64,000 bases of DNA. It comes from Roridomyces roridus (Eukaryota; Basidiomycota; Agaricomycetes; Agaricales; Mycenaceae). The translations under genes and the position numbers were made by a program. Shown here piece by piece: positions 1 to 11,544 of this stretch. Positions within the stretch are counted from its first letter, which is position 1. Each line of letters begins with the position of its first letter. Below the pieces are notes generated by a model, which was not told where the DNA came from, ran no database searches, and saw nothing but the letters and a program-made list of their open reading frames with translations. The stretch lies in assembly GCA_029378245.1 (NCBI GenBank), contig JARKIF010000162.1, forward strand, positions 1 through 64,000, in the 5' to 3' direction.

Positions 1-613
1 CTCCGGGACGGTCACGGAGCCCAGGACGTGAACGAAGGCGTCCGTCATATTGACGTAGGCCGGGGGAACCTCCCTGCCCTGCGCACTCGCTTCTTGAATC
101 TGCTTCATGTCCCATAGACTCAGAGTCGTTCCACCGAGCTGCGCCCAAACCTCGGTCCATCCTTCGTCCTTGGCTGGTTTCTGCCCATCCGCCTGACGCT
201 CGATGCGGCGTACGAGAGGCCCGGAGAAGTATATCTTGCGGGCATGAGCAGTGGTGAGCGTCACGACTGAGCGAATTTCGGGATGGAGCGGTTGGGCAGG
301 TACTGGTGGTCGGTCGCCTGATGGACGCGACGGCTGCAGATCTGGCTGCGGCGGCGGCTGTTCCATCTTGGGTTTTGTGAGGAACGATTGGGAACGCTGG
401 GGAGAACCCTGCTCCTGGGTGCCCCTGCGGTTGAAGGAGAAGAAGGAAGAGGATCGGTTGTGAGTGTTCTCTTGAAACGACGGGCGTCGCTGTGATGGGC
501 TGCTCCATCGTGCTGTTGAAGACGGGTTGACGAGGACTGGACAGTTCCCGGAGTTTGGTTGGCGAAACAAAGGACTGGTGGCGGCTATCCCACTGCGGGG
601 AGCTCGAGCTCAT
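1..613 (-). CDS. CAF120/Skg3-like PH-domain protein, 5' part only
   Basis: The minus-strand reading runs off the left edge. It has a Ser/Pro-rich N-terminus (about 80 residues, including RRPSFQENTHNRSSSFFSF), a basic linker, and a start of a PH-like fold beginning near ARKIYFSGPLVRRIE and WTEVWAQLGGTTLSLWDMK. This order is what I recall for the fungal CAF120/Skg3 family, which is linked to the CCR4-NOT deadenylation complex. The first ATG (613-611) opens a frame starting MSSSSPQWDSRHQSF that differs by one base from the PH frame. The two join if the GGG at 497-499 has one base fewer, so a single-base slip or an unusual splice is needed. The ATG at 366 lies in the PH frame but would drop the conserved-looking serine-rich region. 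The family name rests on memory of its sequence pattern; a generic PH protein is the alternative. Confidence 0.55.
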   Translation of the reverse strand, partial: MSSSSPQWDSRHQSFVSPTKLRELSSPRQPVFNSTMEQPITATPVVSREHSQPILFLLLLQPQGHPGAGFSPAFPIVPHKTQDGTAAAAARSAAVASIRRPTTSTCPTAPSRNSLSRDAHHCSCPQDILLRASRTPHRASGGWAETSQGRRMDRGLGAARWNDSESMGHEADSRSECAGQGGSPGLRQYDGRLRSRPGLRDRPG

Positions 614-681
614 GGACGCGCAAATCAAGAAATTCTACAATATAACACAGGTCATGCTCCACACGTGTTCTATCTAGCAAC

Positions 682-1283
682 CTATTCGTCCACCACCGTC
701 GTCGTCCCCGTCACCCGATTAATGACCATTGCCTTGTGTTTCTGGCGCCTAATGTGAGCCAGTGGGAGATTAAAGTCACGGCGCGTACTCACAAGGGATA
801 GTGGCAAAAGTCGACTGGCTGTCTACACCAGAATCAGCATGACGTCGCGTCGACGGATCACCGCGGTTTACCTGGTGCCTCCGCATAGATAAGACAACCC
901 TTCAGCGCCAGCTTGGAGAGCATGAGGAAGGCGCGCAGAGGCGGGGAACCCGACAAAATCTCCAGTGCGGACAGTCGTGTCTTCACCTTCTCCGGCACAA
1001 AGCAGAGTACCGCTTCCCCCCGAGATGTAGTACCACTCTTCATCGACGTCGTGGAAGTGCTCGAGCTGTACCATGTCAGCTACATACGTCGCTAACCAGG
1101 CCTGATCTTGACCGTAGATATCTTGCCAGGCGCCAGCGTGGCCTGGTGAACGGCCGTCTTGGTCAGGCCAACCTGGTCTCCAAGAGAAGTTTGGTCACGA
1201 CTGCGAGACGAGTCGAGGGGGTGCAGCCGCGGTTTGAGGAGAGATTGGATTGCTGCTGCACGTAAGATGGGGAAGGAGGCCAT
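682..1283 (-). CDS. small cupin-2 domain protein
   Basis: Four exons on the minus strand: 1283-1113, 1065-872, 822-793 and 748-682, separated by introns of 47, 49 and 44 nt with GT..AG ends. The joined product is about 153 residues. It begins MASFPILRAAAIQS, carries the cupin strand motif LEHFHDVDEEWYYI (metal-ligand type HxH...E) across the first splice, then GDFVGFPASARLPHAL, and ends RVTGTTTVVDE. This is the layout of small single-domain fungal cupins whose substrate is mostly unknown. The ATG at 1283 was chosen because it starts right at the conserved-looking segment; an in-frame ATG at 1337 would add 18 residues. Each splice restores a frame that matches the family's running pattern, so the gene looks intact. 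No particular pathway is indicated by its neighbours. Confidence 0.75.
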
Positions 1284-1574
1284 GAAGTTAACGAGGTCTG
1301 GGAATCGGAGCCATCTGAGGTCCCCGACTCGCGTCACTTGTTCCCACTCTTGTTAGCAGTCTTTTTCCGATTTGCTTGAAAGCCCTTTGCAGCGACCGAA
1401 AGAACCAAGAAATCAGCCTGAAAGTGGGAGAAAGATGATGAAGGGAACGGTCAAGTGCCAGTTTGTTCTGCTTTGTTTTGCCGCTCGAAAGAGCCTCTTT
1501 CATGGCGCGCAGGTTGGTATAAAGGCGCCTCCCTTTGCCACTGACCTTCACGTCCCTCTACCATTTCCTCTACC

Positions 1575-4275
1575 ATGGATAGACCACTCATTATTACCCA
1601 AAGCATCTACAAACTAAACTGTCCTCCGATTCGCGTTCACACCCATCCACGAGTCAAACCTCACCAAACCCTCGTACAGCAGTTTCTCGACGCCGTTCCT
1701 ACCAATGGGGCCGTTGGCGTCGCCCCATTATACGACAGATTCTTCAATTTGACGGCCATAGCACTCTCCGCCCCCGAGCGCGTCCTCCTCGTGCATCTCA
1801 ACACAAAAGCGGAACACCCTCGGCCTCGAAAAGGGAAAAACAACGCGTCGGGGCGAGAACTCCTCGCCAATCTGATTCTCTGCTCAGAGCGCTATACAAA
1901 ATACGCGTTATTCATGGACCTCGTCGCGCTCTCCCTCTTTTTCAACCACCGATTACGCATTTCCCATGCTGTGGACCTGCAGGACGCCGTACAGGATGGA
2001 CGAGGGTCGGTCGCGGCGCTGGTCTCCATCGCGGGTGGCGAGGCGATGTTGAACAAGGCCAATCTGACGCGGTTGTTTGTGAACGATGAAAATGAGGGCG
2101 TGCCGATCGCTGACTTGGCGCTGCAAGCTTGGTTTTTGGGGCGGGCGGCCAGCTCGGCGAAGCTGGAAATGAGGGTCAAGCACGTTGTACGAATTCATAC
2201 CAATCTGCTCAGCGATGCGGTGCGTTTCTTACTTTTCTTCCTAGGCTACTAAAACTGGTCTAACATGCTTGGCAGAGGCTATTCGCTCTCGCAAGGCTGG
2301 CCCGCCAAGCGCGACAAAGAACCGACATCAAACCCGTCCGCGTCGAGAACGAGGTGGAGAACGAGTTTAAATTCGAGGGAAAAGACGGGAAACTTCAAGT
2401 TACCTCAACCCGCTACAAAACACGGGTACTCGAATCCAGAAACCAGCGCGTCGAAGTCGAGAGCATCATTGACGGTATTGCTGGCATGACTTTACACGGA
2501 AAGACCGTGCACGTCGACGGGCGAACTGCGCATATCAACCTCAACTCTGCCACCATCTCCGGCGACACGATTCGCGTGACGACAGTGCGTCTTTGTCTAA
2601 CTGTGCGGTCCAGTGCTGAGCAGCTTCCAGGTGGGCCGCGAAGCGCCCACTATTGCGGAAAAAACAGCGCGAACGCATTGTCATGCAGGCGCTGCAACGC
2701 ACCACCTCAATGCTCTCCTCCCCCTTCTTCCAGGCACTGTGGCTTCCGGGCGAGGCTCCAGTGTGGCCGCGAACCGGGCGCAGCACCTCCGCAACGCTGT
2801 ACTATCCGCCAGCGAAGCTCAACTCGTCCCAGACGCAGGCTGTTCGTGCGATTCTTTCCGATGAGAAGAACATTGTTCTCGTGCAGGGACCGCCTGGGAG
2901 TGGAAAGACAACGGTGATCGCGGCGGCTGTTATGAGTATTGTGACGAGTGAGGATACGGAACGGTCGTTGTGGCTTGTCGCGCAGAGTAATGTTGCGGTC
3001 AAGAATATCGCGGAGAAGTTGGCTGATGTGCAGCTTGACTTTACACTGATTGTTTCCAAGGGTGGGTGGGCTTTCTGCAGCGGCTCGCTATCTCACTGAC
3101 TCTCTTTCCTAGATTTCACTATGATTGGTGAGCTGCGTCTCTTCCTTGCAGGATTCTTCGGTTTAAACACCCTAGGCACGAGCATCTATACGGCCACGTC
3201 GTGGACAATGTCATACGCTCGGACGAGCTGGTCGAACGATATCGTCGCTATGGAAAAGAGGATACTGCATTCGCGCGTCGTGCTCTGCACTCTCGCTATG
3301 CTCTCCAACCCGCGCATATCCCCAATTGTGCGATTGCGCCCCCTGCAGACGCTTATGGTGGACGAGGCGTCGCAGATTGAGATTGGTGATTATGTCCCAG
3401 TGTTGAACAAGTATTCGAAGAGTTTGGAGAAGATGGTGTTTATTGGGGATGATAAGCAGCGTTGGTAATTTTCCTTTTCCAGTGTTAATTTGGCTGACTT
3501 TGGACGCAGTGCCTCCACATGGCGCGAAAAATGTGTATTCACTTCAAAGTGTATTTGAGCTCAAGCATCTCCGGAACGAAGCCATCTTTCTTGATACGCA
3601 ATGTGGGTTATCCCCCCTACTCACATTTGGCCTCAATGCTCACGCCTTCACAAGATCGAATGCCCTTGCAACTGGGGACGTTTATCGGGAAACATGTCTA
3701 CGACGGCAAACTCAAGACTGTGCATCGCGTCACCAAGTCCTGCTTGCGCTTCGTAGACGTGTTGGACGGCGCCGAGGCTTCGAAGGGGCATAGTTGGATT
3801 GTACGTATCCACTTTGTGCGAATCTTCACCCATTGACGCAAGATGTAGAATGATCCCGAGGCTAAAGAGGTTATCGAAGAAGCGCGGCAGTGCCACGAAA
3901 GAGGACGGTCGTACCGTGTCTTGACGCCCTACGACGCTCAGAGGTACTTGTTGGAGACGCGGTTGAAGGCGGCGAATATTCCTTGGGAGAACAAGGTCTT
4001 CAATGTGGATTCGTTTCAAGGTTTGTGCTGTCAAGGGTTACTGATTCTGTACTCACTGAGCGTTTGTAGGGAACGAAGACGACTATATCATCGTCTCGAT
4101 TGTGCGCACAGAAAAGATCGGGTTTCTTTCGGATGTGCGACGCGTGAATGTGATGCTCACAAGGTGCCGGAAGGGAATGTCGATATGCACGAAGAGGGAG
4201 TTTGTTGAGGGCCCGGCAAGTTCGACGCTTGTTGGACTGCTTGCTGAGGAACTTGGGGACGAGGTGTGGGTTTAG
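1575..4275 (+). CDS. UPF1/IGHMBP2-like superfamily 1 helicase, with two frame slips
   Basis: This is a multi-exon gene for an AAA_11/AAA_12-type SF1B helicase of the UPF1-like group. Visible motifs in order are Walker A GPPGSGKTT (near 2890), VAQSNVAVKNIAEKL (motif Ia), VDEASQIEIGDYVPV (Walker B), FIGDDKQ (motif III), RMPLQLGTFIGKHVYD, TPYDAQRYLLE, DSFQGNEDDYIIVS (motif V) and VNVMLTRCRKG (motif VI). The N-terminal 230 residues are a fungal-specific region shared with the next gene. Most introns are clear, for example 2220-2275. Two places do not read through. In the A-run 2659-2664 the frame shifts between VGREAPTIAEK and RERIVMQALQ. At 3230-3231 (GG) it shifts between HEHLYGHVVDNVIRSDEL and DIVAMEKRILHSRVVLCTL. 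Both are cured by one base fewer. Either the gene is newly dead or the consensus has errors. RNA or DNA unwinding is inferred from motifs only. Confidence 0.75.
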
Positions 4276-4857
4276 ATGAAAGGGATACACTACTACAGCG
4301 GAGGTGGAGGAAAATGGCATATGTAATATTCAAAATGATCCGGGTGATTGATGCCGAGGCGCGACTCATCGCGTTTTCTCGCCACGACGAACGCGGACTG
4401 ACGCGTTTCTTTGCCCAAAATTTTCTCGCGTGGTGGCTTCCCCGCTTCGAACTTCACCCGATCTGCGTCCTTCGAGCTGTCCCGACGCGCACGATTGCAG
4501 ACGATTGCGAGGCGCCGTTCCCACCCGCAAGCGCGTCGCCCTCGACCTGGGACGGTCTTGACCTCACCCCGACAAATTATTCAACTCAAATATCAAAGTT
4601 TTTGAGCCCATTTCTCGGGTTACGCGTGCAGAGTCGAGACGAATTCGGCTGGCCGCTGGAGTGAAAACGGCGGCGTGACCCGTCCTTTTCCACATTTTCA
4701 TTGAGCAGAACTATAAGTTGTATCTAAATCTGGAAATTTGGTGCCGCGTGCCGAGCAGAATTACTTCACGATCTCGTGACGGCGTTTCGTTCTCTCACAG
4801 GCCACGATGCCAGCTCCCAATACACAGAATTCGGTGGGCCTGGAATGAAATACCACG
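4276..4857 (+). other. intergenic stretch between the two helicase genes
   Basis: About 580 bases lie between the stop of the first helicase gene and the start of the second. A 132-codon open frame covers most of it (4266-4664) but overlaps the upstream stop, shows no motif I recognise and has no convincing splice context. I treat it as chance. The stretch should hold the upstream gene's terminator and the downstream gene's promoter, but no clear TATA box stands out. Confidence 0.4.
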
Positions 4858-7800
4858 ATGAATGCGATCCTCATTCAACCGCAGTTTATGCAGACGTTGC
4901 TCGACGTCGAGAGCGAGCTTGAAATACAGACTAAAATGGAGTGGGAGTTGGATCGCGATTTCCTTGGGGTCTTTAGCCACTCTGGTGGGTTTGAGCGTCC
5001 AAGGTTCTGGTTTACATCCAATTCAACATCATGATTCAGACCCCGTCGGGATCGCCCCAGGATACTCGAAACACGGGGACCTCGTTGCGCTCGCCATCGC
5101 AGACGACACTCACTGCCTGATGGTCCGATTTTACCGCCCTGACTCCAGTAGCAGTGGTGGTCGTGGCCGTGGACGCGGACGCGGTGGGAGACGCCCCGAT
5201 ACGCCAAAACAACGTGATTATTCTGGTCGGCAGCTTCTCGAGGAGATGATCTTGTGCCGCCCAACTGGCGACCTTTACGCCTTCGATATGGGCCCCTTGA
5301 GCATGTCCATCTTCGTCAGCCTGAACCTGCGCATCACGTCTGGCGTCGACATTCAATCGGCATTTTCTGCGGTTGACCGCAAGCCTTTGAGTGCGATCAA
5401 GGCAGCGGTCGGGGACAACATTCGCGTCCATGGTGACAATGTCTTTGACGTCTTCGAGAACCCGATCTACGACGACCAGGGCAAGCATTGCGCCGACGAC
5501 CTCGCCATGCGCGCTTGGATTTCGCAGTTCCTCGTATCGGACCCGAGGATTGGGAACGGGGCAGAGACATTTACCAAAGTCCCCAAGGTTGACACGAAGA
5601 AGATGGAGCCGCAGGTCAACATCCCAGTGCTCCCCTCCTTTCCCTCCGCTCATCCTTGCTTCAGATGCTAGACATTGTGGCCAAGATGACTCAGGATTCC
5701 CTACGCCTCACAAACATCAAGTCATCGGAAACCAAGCACAGCTTCACCACCACCAATACCTCGGAGGGACTGGGGGTCAAATCGGCATCGTATGGAGACA
5801 AGTTTCGTCACTCGCAGGTGCGTGAAACATCTTTTGCATACCAGCTTGCCTAATGGCATCCACAGAACATTGTCATGCAAGTGCAGACTGCCAGCGGACA
5901 ATCATACAATACATACGGTCGAACTGGTGGAGTGGATGGGCGCGCAGCAAATCTTATCCTCCCCCGCGCCCTTGATAATTCGAAAACAATCCTCAAGATA
6001 CACTCCATCGGCCGGGATGACCCGACAACTGCCGAGGCCCAACGTGCCGCCGCTGTCCTACGAATCTTACAGGGCAAATTCGAGCTCCTCGACAACAATC
6101 CTTGGTTCAAGAATATCTGGTTCCCTGCTCCGCAGAATGAAGCTGGCAATTTTGAATTGCTTATCTGGCCGCCGGAGTGGACTGTAGCCTCTCGGAAGGG
6201 TGTCTCTTCATCAGCTCCATCCAAATCAGACAATCTCGCCCGTCGTATTCTTAACAAGTCCCAGCAAGAAGCTGTCAATACAATGCTGAGACGCAATGAC
6301 ACCAATCGAATCACCATAATCCAGGGTCCGCCTGGGACGGGCAAGACCTCAGTTATTGCTAGTTATGTCCAGGCTGCCATTGAAAGTGCCCAGTCAGGTG
6401 AGCTCTTGATATTTTGGTACAATATTTTCTGACTCGAGCTTCAGGAATATGGCTTGTTGCGAAATCAAATGTCGCAGTTATCAACATTGCAATCAAGGTT
6501 GGTCCTTTACTACTTCCTTAGGGTTGCACTTACATTTGTTTAGCTCATGGCTGTTGGTTTCCTGGACTGGAAAATTCTTTCGTCGGACTTCTCCCATGTT
6601 GACTGGTTCAGTCATCTGTATGCAGGAATACAAGACCACTTTATAAAATCCCAAGAATTCCCAAGCATGAGTATGAATCGGATCAAGGGATGCAAAGTCA
6701 TTGTGTGTATTTCTTTAATTTTCTCCTTCTAGGTGTCTGATGTTCTGTTTAGCTTTGCACACTTGGCATGCTGTCAAACCGGTTCATTCACAAATTCACC
6801 AGCCAGATGTGTGTCTAACCTTCATGATCCATTTCTAGTGAGACAATCCTTTACAGACCTGTCTCCACGATCATTGTGGATGAAGCCAGTCAGATCGAAA
6901 TTGGTTTGTGCTCTCTTTTTCATACAGATCTTTTTATTCATATCATGTAGGTGATTATGTACCAGGTTTGTTCTTTCTACTGGGTCTTGCATTGGCTGAT
7001 CTGTATAGTTTTTCACAAATTCCATACAACCCTTCGTAAAATGTGTTTTATTGGAGACGATAAACAATGTCAGTTCCAGATCCTCATCCTGTGCAGATCT
7101 CTCATTCATTTTTTAGTACCTCCTTATGGACAAGAGGATATCCAAGATCTCCAGAGTATCTTTGAGATTCCACACCTCAGAAGACTCTGTCTATTTCTTG
7201 ACACACAGTGTATTGTCCTTCCTTTCTATCACATCCTCAGCTAAATTATCTTGCAGATCGAATGCCTCCTCAGATTGGGGCATTCATCTCCGAACACGTC
7301 TATGACAACAAACTCAAATCCAACCCCCTGCACCCCATTCCCGACAACATCATGGCTTGCTTCTTTGTTGATATCATTGGATCCAAAGAATCAACTGCAC
7401 TTTCCAAATCAACGCAGGTGAGTATCTTTTTGTTTTCATTCTCCTTGCTCACTCTCTCCTAGAACGTCATGGAAAGCGAAGCTGTACTCAAGATTGCCCA
7501 ACACCTGCAGAATCAAGAGAAATCATATAAAATCATCACCCCCTATGATGCCCAGAGAGTGCTTATTGAGGATGGACTCAAGAAAATGGATGGGATGAAG
7601 TGGGAGGAGAAGGTGAGCCTTCCCTTTCCTTTCTTCATGATTTCTGTTCCTGATGCTTTTCATGTCAGGTGTACGCTGTGGACGGCTTTCAGGGAAGTGA
7701 AGAAGACTACATTGTCATCTCATTGACACGTACATACGCTCTTGGGTTTTTGACCAATTTACGGTGAGTTTGGATCAATCTTTTGGCGTAGATTCCTAAT

Positions 7801-8070
7801 TCTTTTTAGTCGCACTAATGTGATGGCTACTCGCTGCAAGAGGGGCATGATTATGTGAGTACTGTGCCCCCACCCTCTGAATGTGTAGCCAACTTTGAAC
7901 CCCACAGTGTCAGCAGCAAGGCCTTCCTCTGTGCAGGGCCTGGCAAGAATTCTCTGGTTGGAGAACTCTGCAACTATGTGGGGGAGAAAGGATGGGTGGG
8001 AATGAAGGATGTGGAAGATGGGAATTTCCTGGCTACTCCCCAGAAGCGGGAGATTGAGGGTGATGCATGA
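4858..8070 (+). CDS. UPF1-like superfamily 1 helicase, second copy, reads intact
   Basis: This is a tandem paralogue of the preceding helicase with the same domain plan and many short introns. The start MNAILIQPQFMQTLLDVES is followed by an intron of 55 nt (GTGGGT...ATTCAG) that joins FSH to SDPVGIAPGYSKHGDL. A Gly/Arg-rich insert (SSSSGGRGRGRGRGGRR) sits near residue 90. Helicase motifs follow: GPPGTGKTSVIASY (about 6330), LVAKSNVAVINIA, VDEASQIEIG, CFIGDDKQ, RMPPQIGAFISEHVYDNKL, TPYDAQRVLIEDGL, VDGFQGSEEDYIVIS and RTNVMATRCKRGM. The final exon ends with KNSLVGELCNYVGEKGWVG. Codon texture becomes AT-richer than in the first copy from about 6.4 kb on. No frameshift was found. It probably remodels RNA or DNA-RNA structures; the specific substrate cannot be told. 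The first copy may be the redundant, decaying one. Confidence 0.8.
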
Positions 8071-8181
8071 GGATGAATAGTTTTGAACTTCTTGATATCT
8101 TGGATTAACTGCTTTGAAATTGCTACATGATTGCTTGTATAGTAGTATGACTGGTGTACGTGGAAAGAAAACAACAAAAAA

Positions 8182-10443
8182 TTACAAGTGGCTTGATATC
8201 TCCGCTCTCTGACTCTGAGAAATAGCCGCACCATCAGTGGCAAGACAAAGAGACTTCAATTCAGCCAATGCATCGAAAATAGCAACTTTGAGACGATCGG
8301 TAGATGTATATGGACAGGAAGACTTGGATTCGATGCCAAATTTGATCATGTCTGGGGCGGCGAGATCTTTACAGACGTCAGCGATACCTCGACTCGAAGA
8401 TCGTAAACACCCACAATTGATACCGTAACCATCTTCGTACGATGCTCCGAAACCAGTTCCGCTGAAGAGGCTGCCTGCACTCAGAGCGCTGGTACTGAGT
8501 TTCCATTCCTGGCTTCGGCTGAATAAAGGATCGTCGAACAATGCAGCCTCCTCGCCGTTGAGTGGGCGCAACATAAGCCTGAGACCGAGGAGGTGTCGGT
8601 CGATCCCACGTCCGGTTGTGGCTTCTCGGGTAAGCGACGAGTGCTTGTGTATAGCGTGGTGAAGGAGGTTACGTCGAGTTTGTAGCTGGTCAAGTAAGCA
8701 TGCGTTGAGGTAAATGAATAGAGCGACGTACCGAGGAGTTCGCGTCAACCATTGCCAGGACCCAAGCCCGACTCTCCGTCGTAAATGTGCGAATCGTCTC
8801 CGTCCTTCCCCGTTTGAACATCCGAGTAAGCGCAGTCTCGTATGTCGCCGTGAACTCGCCGCTCGTCCTGTAGTAGGCGAGTTGGAGCACCATTTGGATG
8901 TATGCGTCGGGCGATTGCTTTACTGCAAACGCGATGAGTATGTGATTCGAAACAAATCAATTGGCAGACGAACGGGCGTCCTTGATCCAATCCGTGCCAT
9001 AGTCTTTGAACCAAAATACGTTGGCATCCGAATCATCGATGATGGCTTTGGCTCGGGCCATGGCGTCCACACACTCGGACTTGATCTTTTCATCCACAAC
9101 CCAATCTAATCGCTCCCAGTGCTCTTGTTGCAGAGGAGACGCGGGGAAAGGAGCAGGTTCCTCGTCCTTGAATTGCGCCAGTTCGATTCCTTCGGCCAAC
9201 GCCCAGTCCGCGATCATGCTGGGCACTAACGCGTCACAGGGCGAGTGTTCTCCCGATACACCTGCGCGGGTAGAAGGGTCTACAATCAATGTGAATGGTT
9301 TGTCGAATATTCGATTGGCGATGTTGGAATGAGTTGAGCGGATCGCATGGAGGTGGGATGTGAGAGCCCGCTGTCCAACCGAGGCGAAGGTGGGTGATGG
9401 GCCGTCAAGAGATACCCCGATGAGCGACTGGCAGATGGTCCGATGAGTTTTCTGGTTTTGAGGTGACAGGTCGAGGAGATATTCAAGGTTCTAAATAGAT
9501 GTTTAGAAGACAAGAAGAGGCGGGTTTATATGAACCGACCTCTGCCCATTTGTCTCGCCCGTCTGCGGTCAGGGCACCTATTTGGACAGCGCTTGCCCCA
9601 GAGGCCAGCCGCTTTTGGGCGTCTACAACTGCGGAGCGCATCCGCGTCTCTATCTCCTGCACGTCTAATAGCCTAGGCGGAGAAGTAGGCTCGTACACGG
9701 GAATGGCGTAACACCAGCCATGTACCATGATGTATATTTTTTGCGTCTCGGGATTGAAGACAGTGGGTGAAGGAGGCTTGGAATGTATGTCGCATCTTGG
9801 CTTTGGTATTCGCGCGGTATTGAACATTTTCGCCACGCTGTCGCGTAGCGAAATGCCAGTTCTTGTAGTCTCTGGATATAGCTCTTGTCTGTCGGACGGT
9901 GAATTTGGATATCCATACCCCAATTGTGCTTACCTATCCATGAGATGTTTGAAGGACAGAACGCGATGTACGAGCCACGCAGCCCGTCGGACTTGCCAGG
10001 GAGTAAGATCCGTCATATTCTCGCGCGCGCGCAAGGGAACGTGCTCGTCATCCCCCAACGCAAGCCACCAGTTGGAGTTGACGAGAAGCGGCACACGCCA
10101 TTCAAAGTACGTCTTGTTCGTCCAGAAGTTATCCTCCAGCCAGTTGTTCGGGGATGCTCTGTCGAGGGCTTTGGGTCGAAATCAATGCGAGTGTCGACGG
10201 AGGAAGGGATCACGGACCAAGAAGTCGGTCCTGGCATAATTTACCGACGCCCGTCGCGAATTCGTCCGCCCATTTCTTGCGGAGATTCAAAGCTGTTTGG
10301 AAAGCTAGGCCCCCGTGTCGCTCATCCTCGAGAATGAATGGCTCGAGAGATTTGAGGTAGCGGTTCAGCGTTTGGCCGAGTTCGGGTACGGGCAAACGCG
10401 GTAAGCTCAGCTGTTTGGGTGCTGCCGGGGGAGCGGACCGCAT
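8182..10443 (-). CDS. carnitine O-acyltransferase (acetyltransferase type), likely peroxisomal
   Basis: A multi-exon minus-strand gene. The N-terminus reads LPRLPVPELGQTLNRYLKSL then EPFILEDERHGG, the usual opening of choline/carnitine acyltransferases. The catalytic-His region is STRAGVSGEHSPCDALVPS, with the His codon at 9247-9245. The middle contains MVHGWCYAIPVYEPTSPP, and the C-terminal part contains the substrate-pocket segment STSALSAGSLFSGTGFGASY and DGYGINCG. The protein ends in Ser-His-Leu, a permitted PTS1 tripeptide, which suggests peroxisomal import; no mitochondrial presequence is evident. Function: moving short acyl groups between CoA and carnitine so that acetyl units can leave peroxisomes. 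The start ATG at 10443 directly precedes the conserved N-terminus. I saw no break, but not every intron was traced. Confidence 0.8.
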
Positions 10444-10564
10444 TGAGAGATTCCGGCCATGGAGGAGCCTGGTTCTTATCATTGAGACGAGAGAGTGCAA
10501 GGCATCGAGATGGTTGAGCACAGAAGAGTTGATTTGGTCAAGTAGCGAATAACAGGCGCGTCTA

Positions 10565-11503
10565 TTATTTCTTCTTCTCATTACGCGTCTCCGCCTTGGG
10601 AGCATGCTCATATCCCCCGAATCCCATCGACGTCTGCACCTCGTCATCCGCCGCATCCGGCTCCAAATGTCCCTTCTGGTTTCTTCGCGCACTGCAAGAA
10701 GAATTCAGCACAGAAAGTAAGCTCCGAAATGAAATGTACCGGAAGAACGTGTAGGACAAGACCACGTCGTCGATATTCCGACAAGCCGGGTCGTCGAGAA
10801 TGTCCTTGTCGATAAAGAACAGCAGCGGCATATCGACTTCCTCGCCTGCCAAGAGTTTTTGTTCTTCAAAGCAGAAGCACTCTACTTTGGAAAAATACGG
10901 CGCAACCTACGACGCGTATCGGTGCGCAGCCCTGAGAGAGAGTGGAGGAAACGCACCCTGTCCGGCGTAACATTATACGTCGCAATCCCAATAAGATCCT
11001 GCTTTGAATTGTTTTTCGCCGTGTAGAACGCAAGACTCGTCTCGCCTGGGAGTACGGTTACGAATCGTTGTTGGGGTGTGAACGTCCACGGGAGGGTCTC
11101 AGACCTGTCTGCGTTGAAATGCACTTTAATCCGGTGGGCGCCCTCCACAGGTACCAAGCGCTCTGCCTCGAACCGACCTGTCCCGACATTCGGTGTCCCC
11201 GCGAAACCGGTGGCTGCACAGAATATACGGTACAGAGGAACGGAGGCGTAGGTGATGCCGAGAGTCGCGACAATCTGCAAGAATGAGATGGAAGAGCGAG
11301 CTGATTGCTGCAGGACAGACCACAGCGCTCGTGTACATTAACAAGTTCCTATTCCGCTCCTTGTACACGTCGGCAGTACGTCGTCTCGGGGGAACGTTTG
11401 GCTTCGGTGCCTCTGTGGCGAGTAGACGGGGCCATGAGAGCGGCCGTGGGCGAAGAATTGGAGATCTGCTGCTACAACGGAGGCCAAGGGAGAGAAATGG
11501 CAT
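10565..11503 (-). CDS. COX11: cytochrome c oxidase assembly protein Cox11/CtaG
   Basis: Four exons on the minus strand. The N-terminal exon (start 11503) encodes a basic, Ser/Arg-rich mitochondrial presequence, then YKERNRNLLMYTSAV entering the single membrane span. After an intron the frame continues IVATLGITYASVPLYRIFC, which contains the conserved FC copper motif region, then FNADRSETLPWTFTPQQ, KNNSKQDLIGIATYNVTP, APYFSKVECFCFEEQ (the CFCF copper-binding motif) and the domain end DMPLLFFIDKDILDD. A last short exon gives a charged tail ending in Lys-Lys-Lys. This is full length for Cox11, which delivers copper to the CuB site of Cox1 in the mitochondrial inner membrane. It is transcribed toward the carnitine acyltransferase gene and diverges from the J-protein gene only about 40 bases away, so the two start sites may share a promoter. 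Confidence 0.92.
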
Positions 11504-11544
11504 TTGATTTGATTGACAGCCGAACAGGCTTTCTCCGTTCCCTC

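Noticed and set aside
4266..4664. A 132-codon plus-strand frame between the helicases
   Set aside because: It overlaps the end of the first helicase gene, shows no recognisable domain, and has no splice partners.
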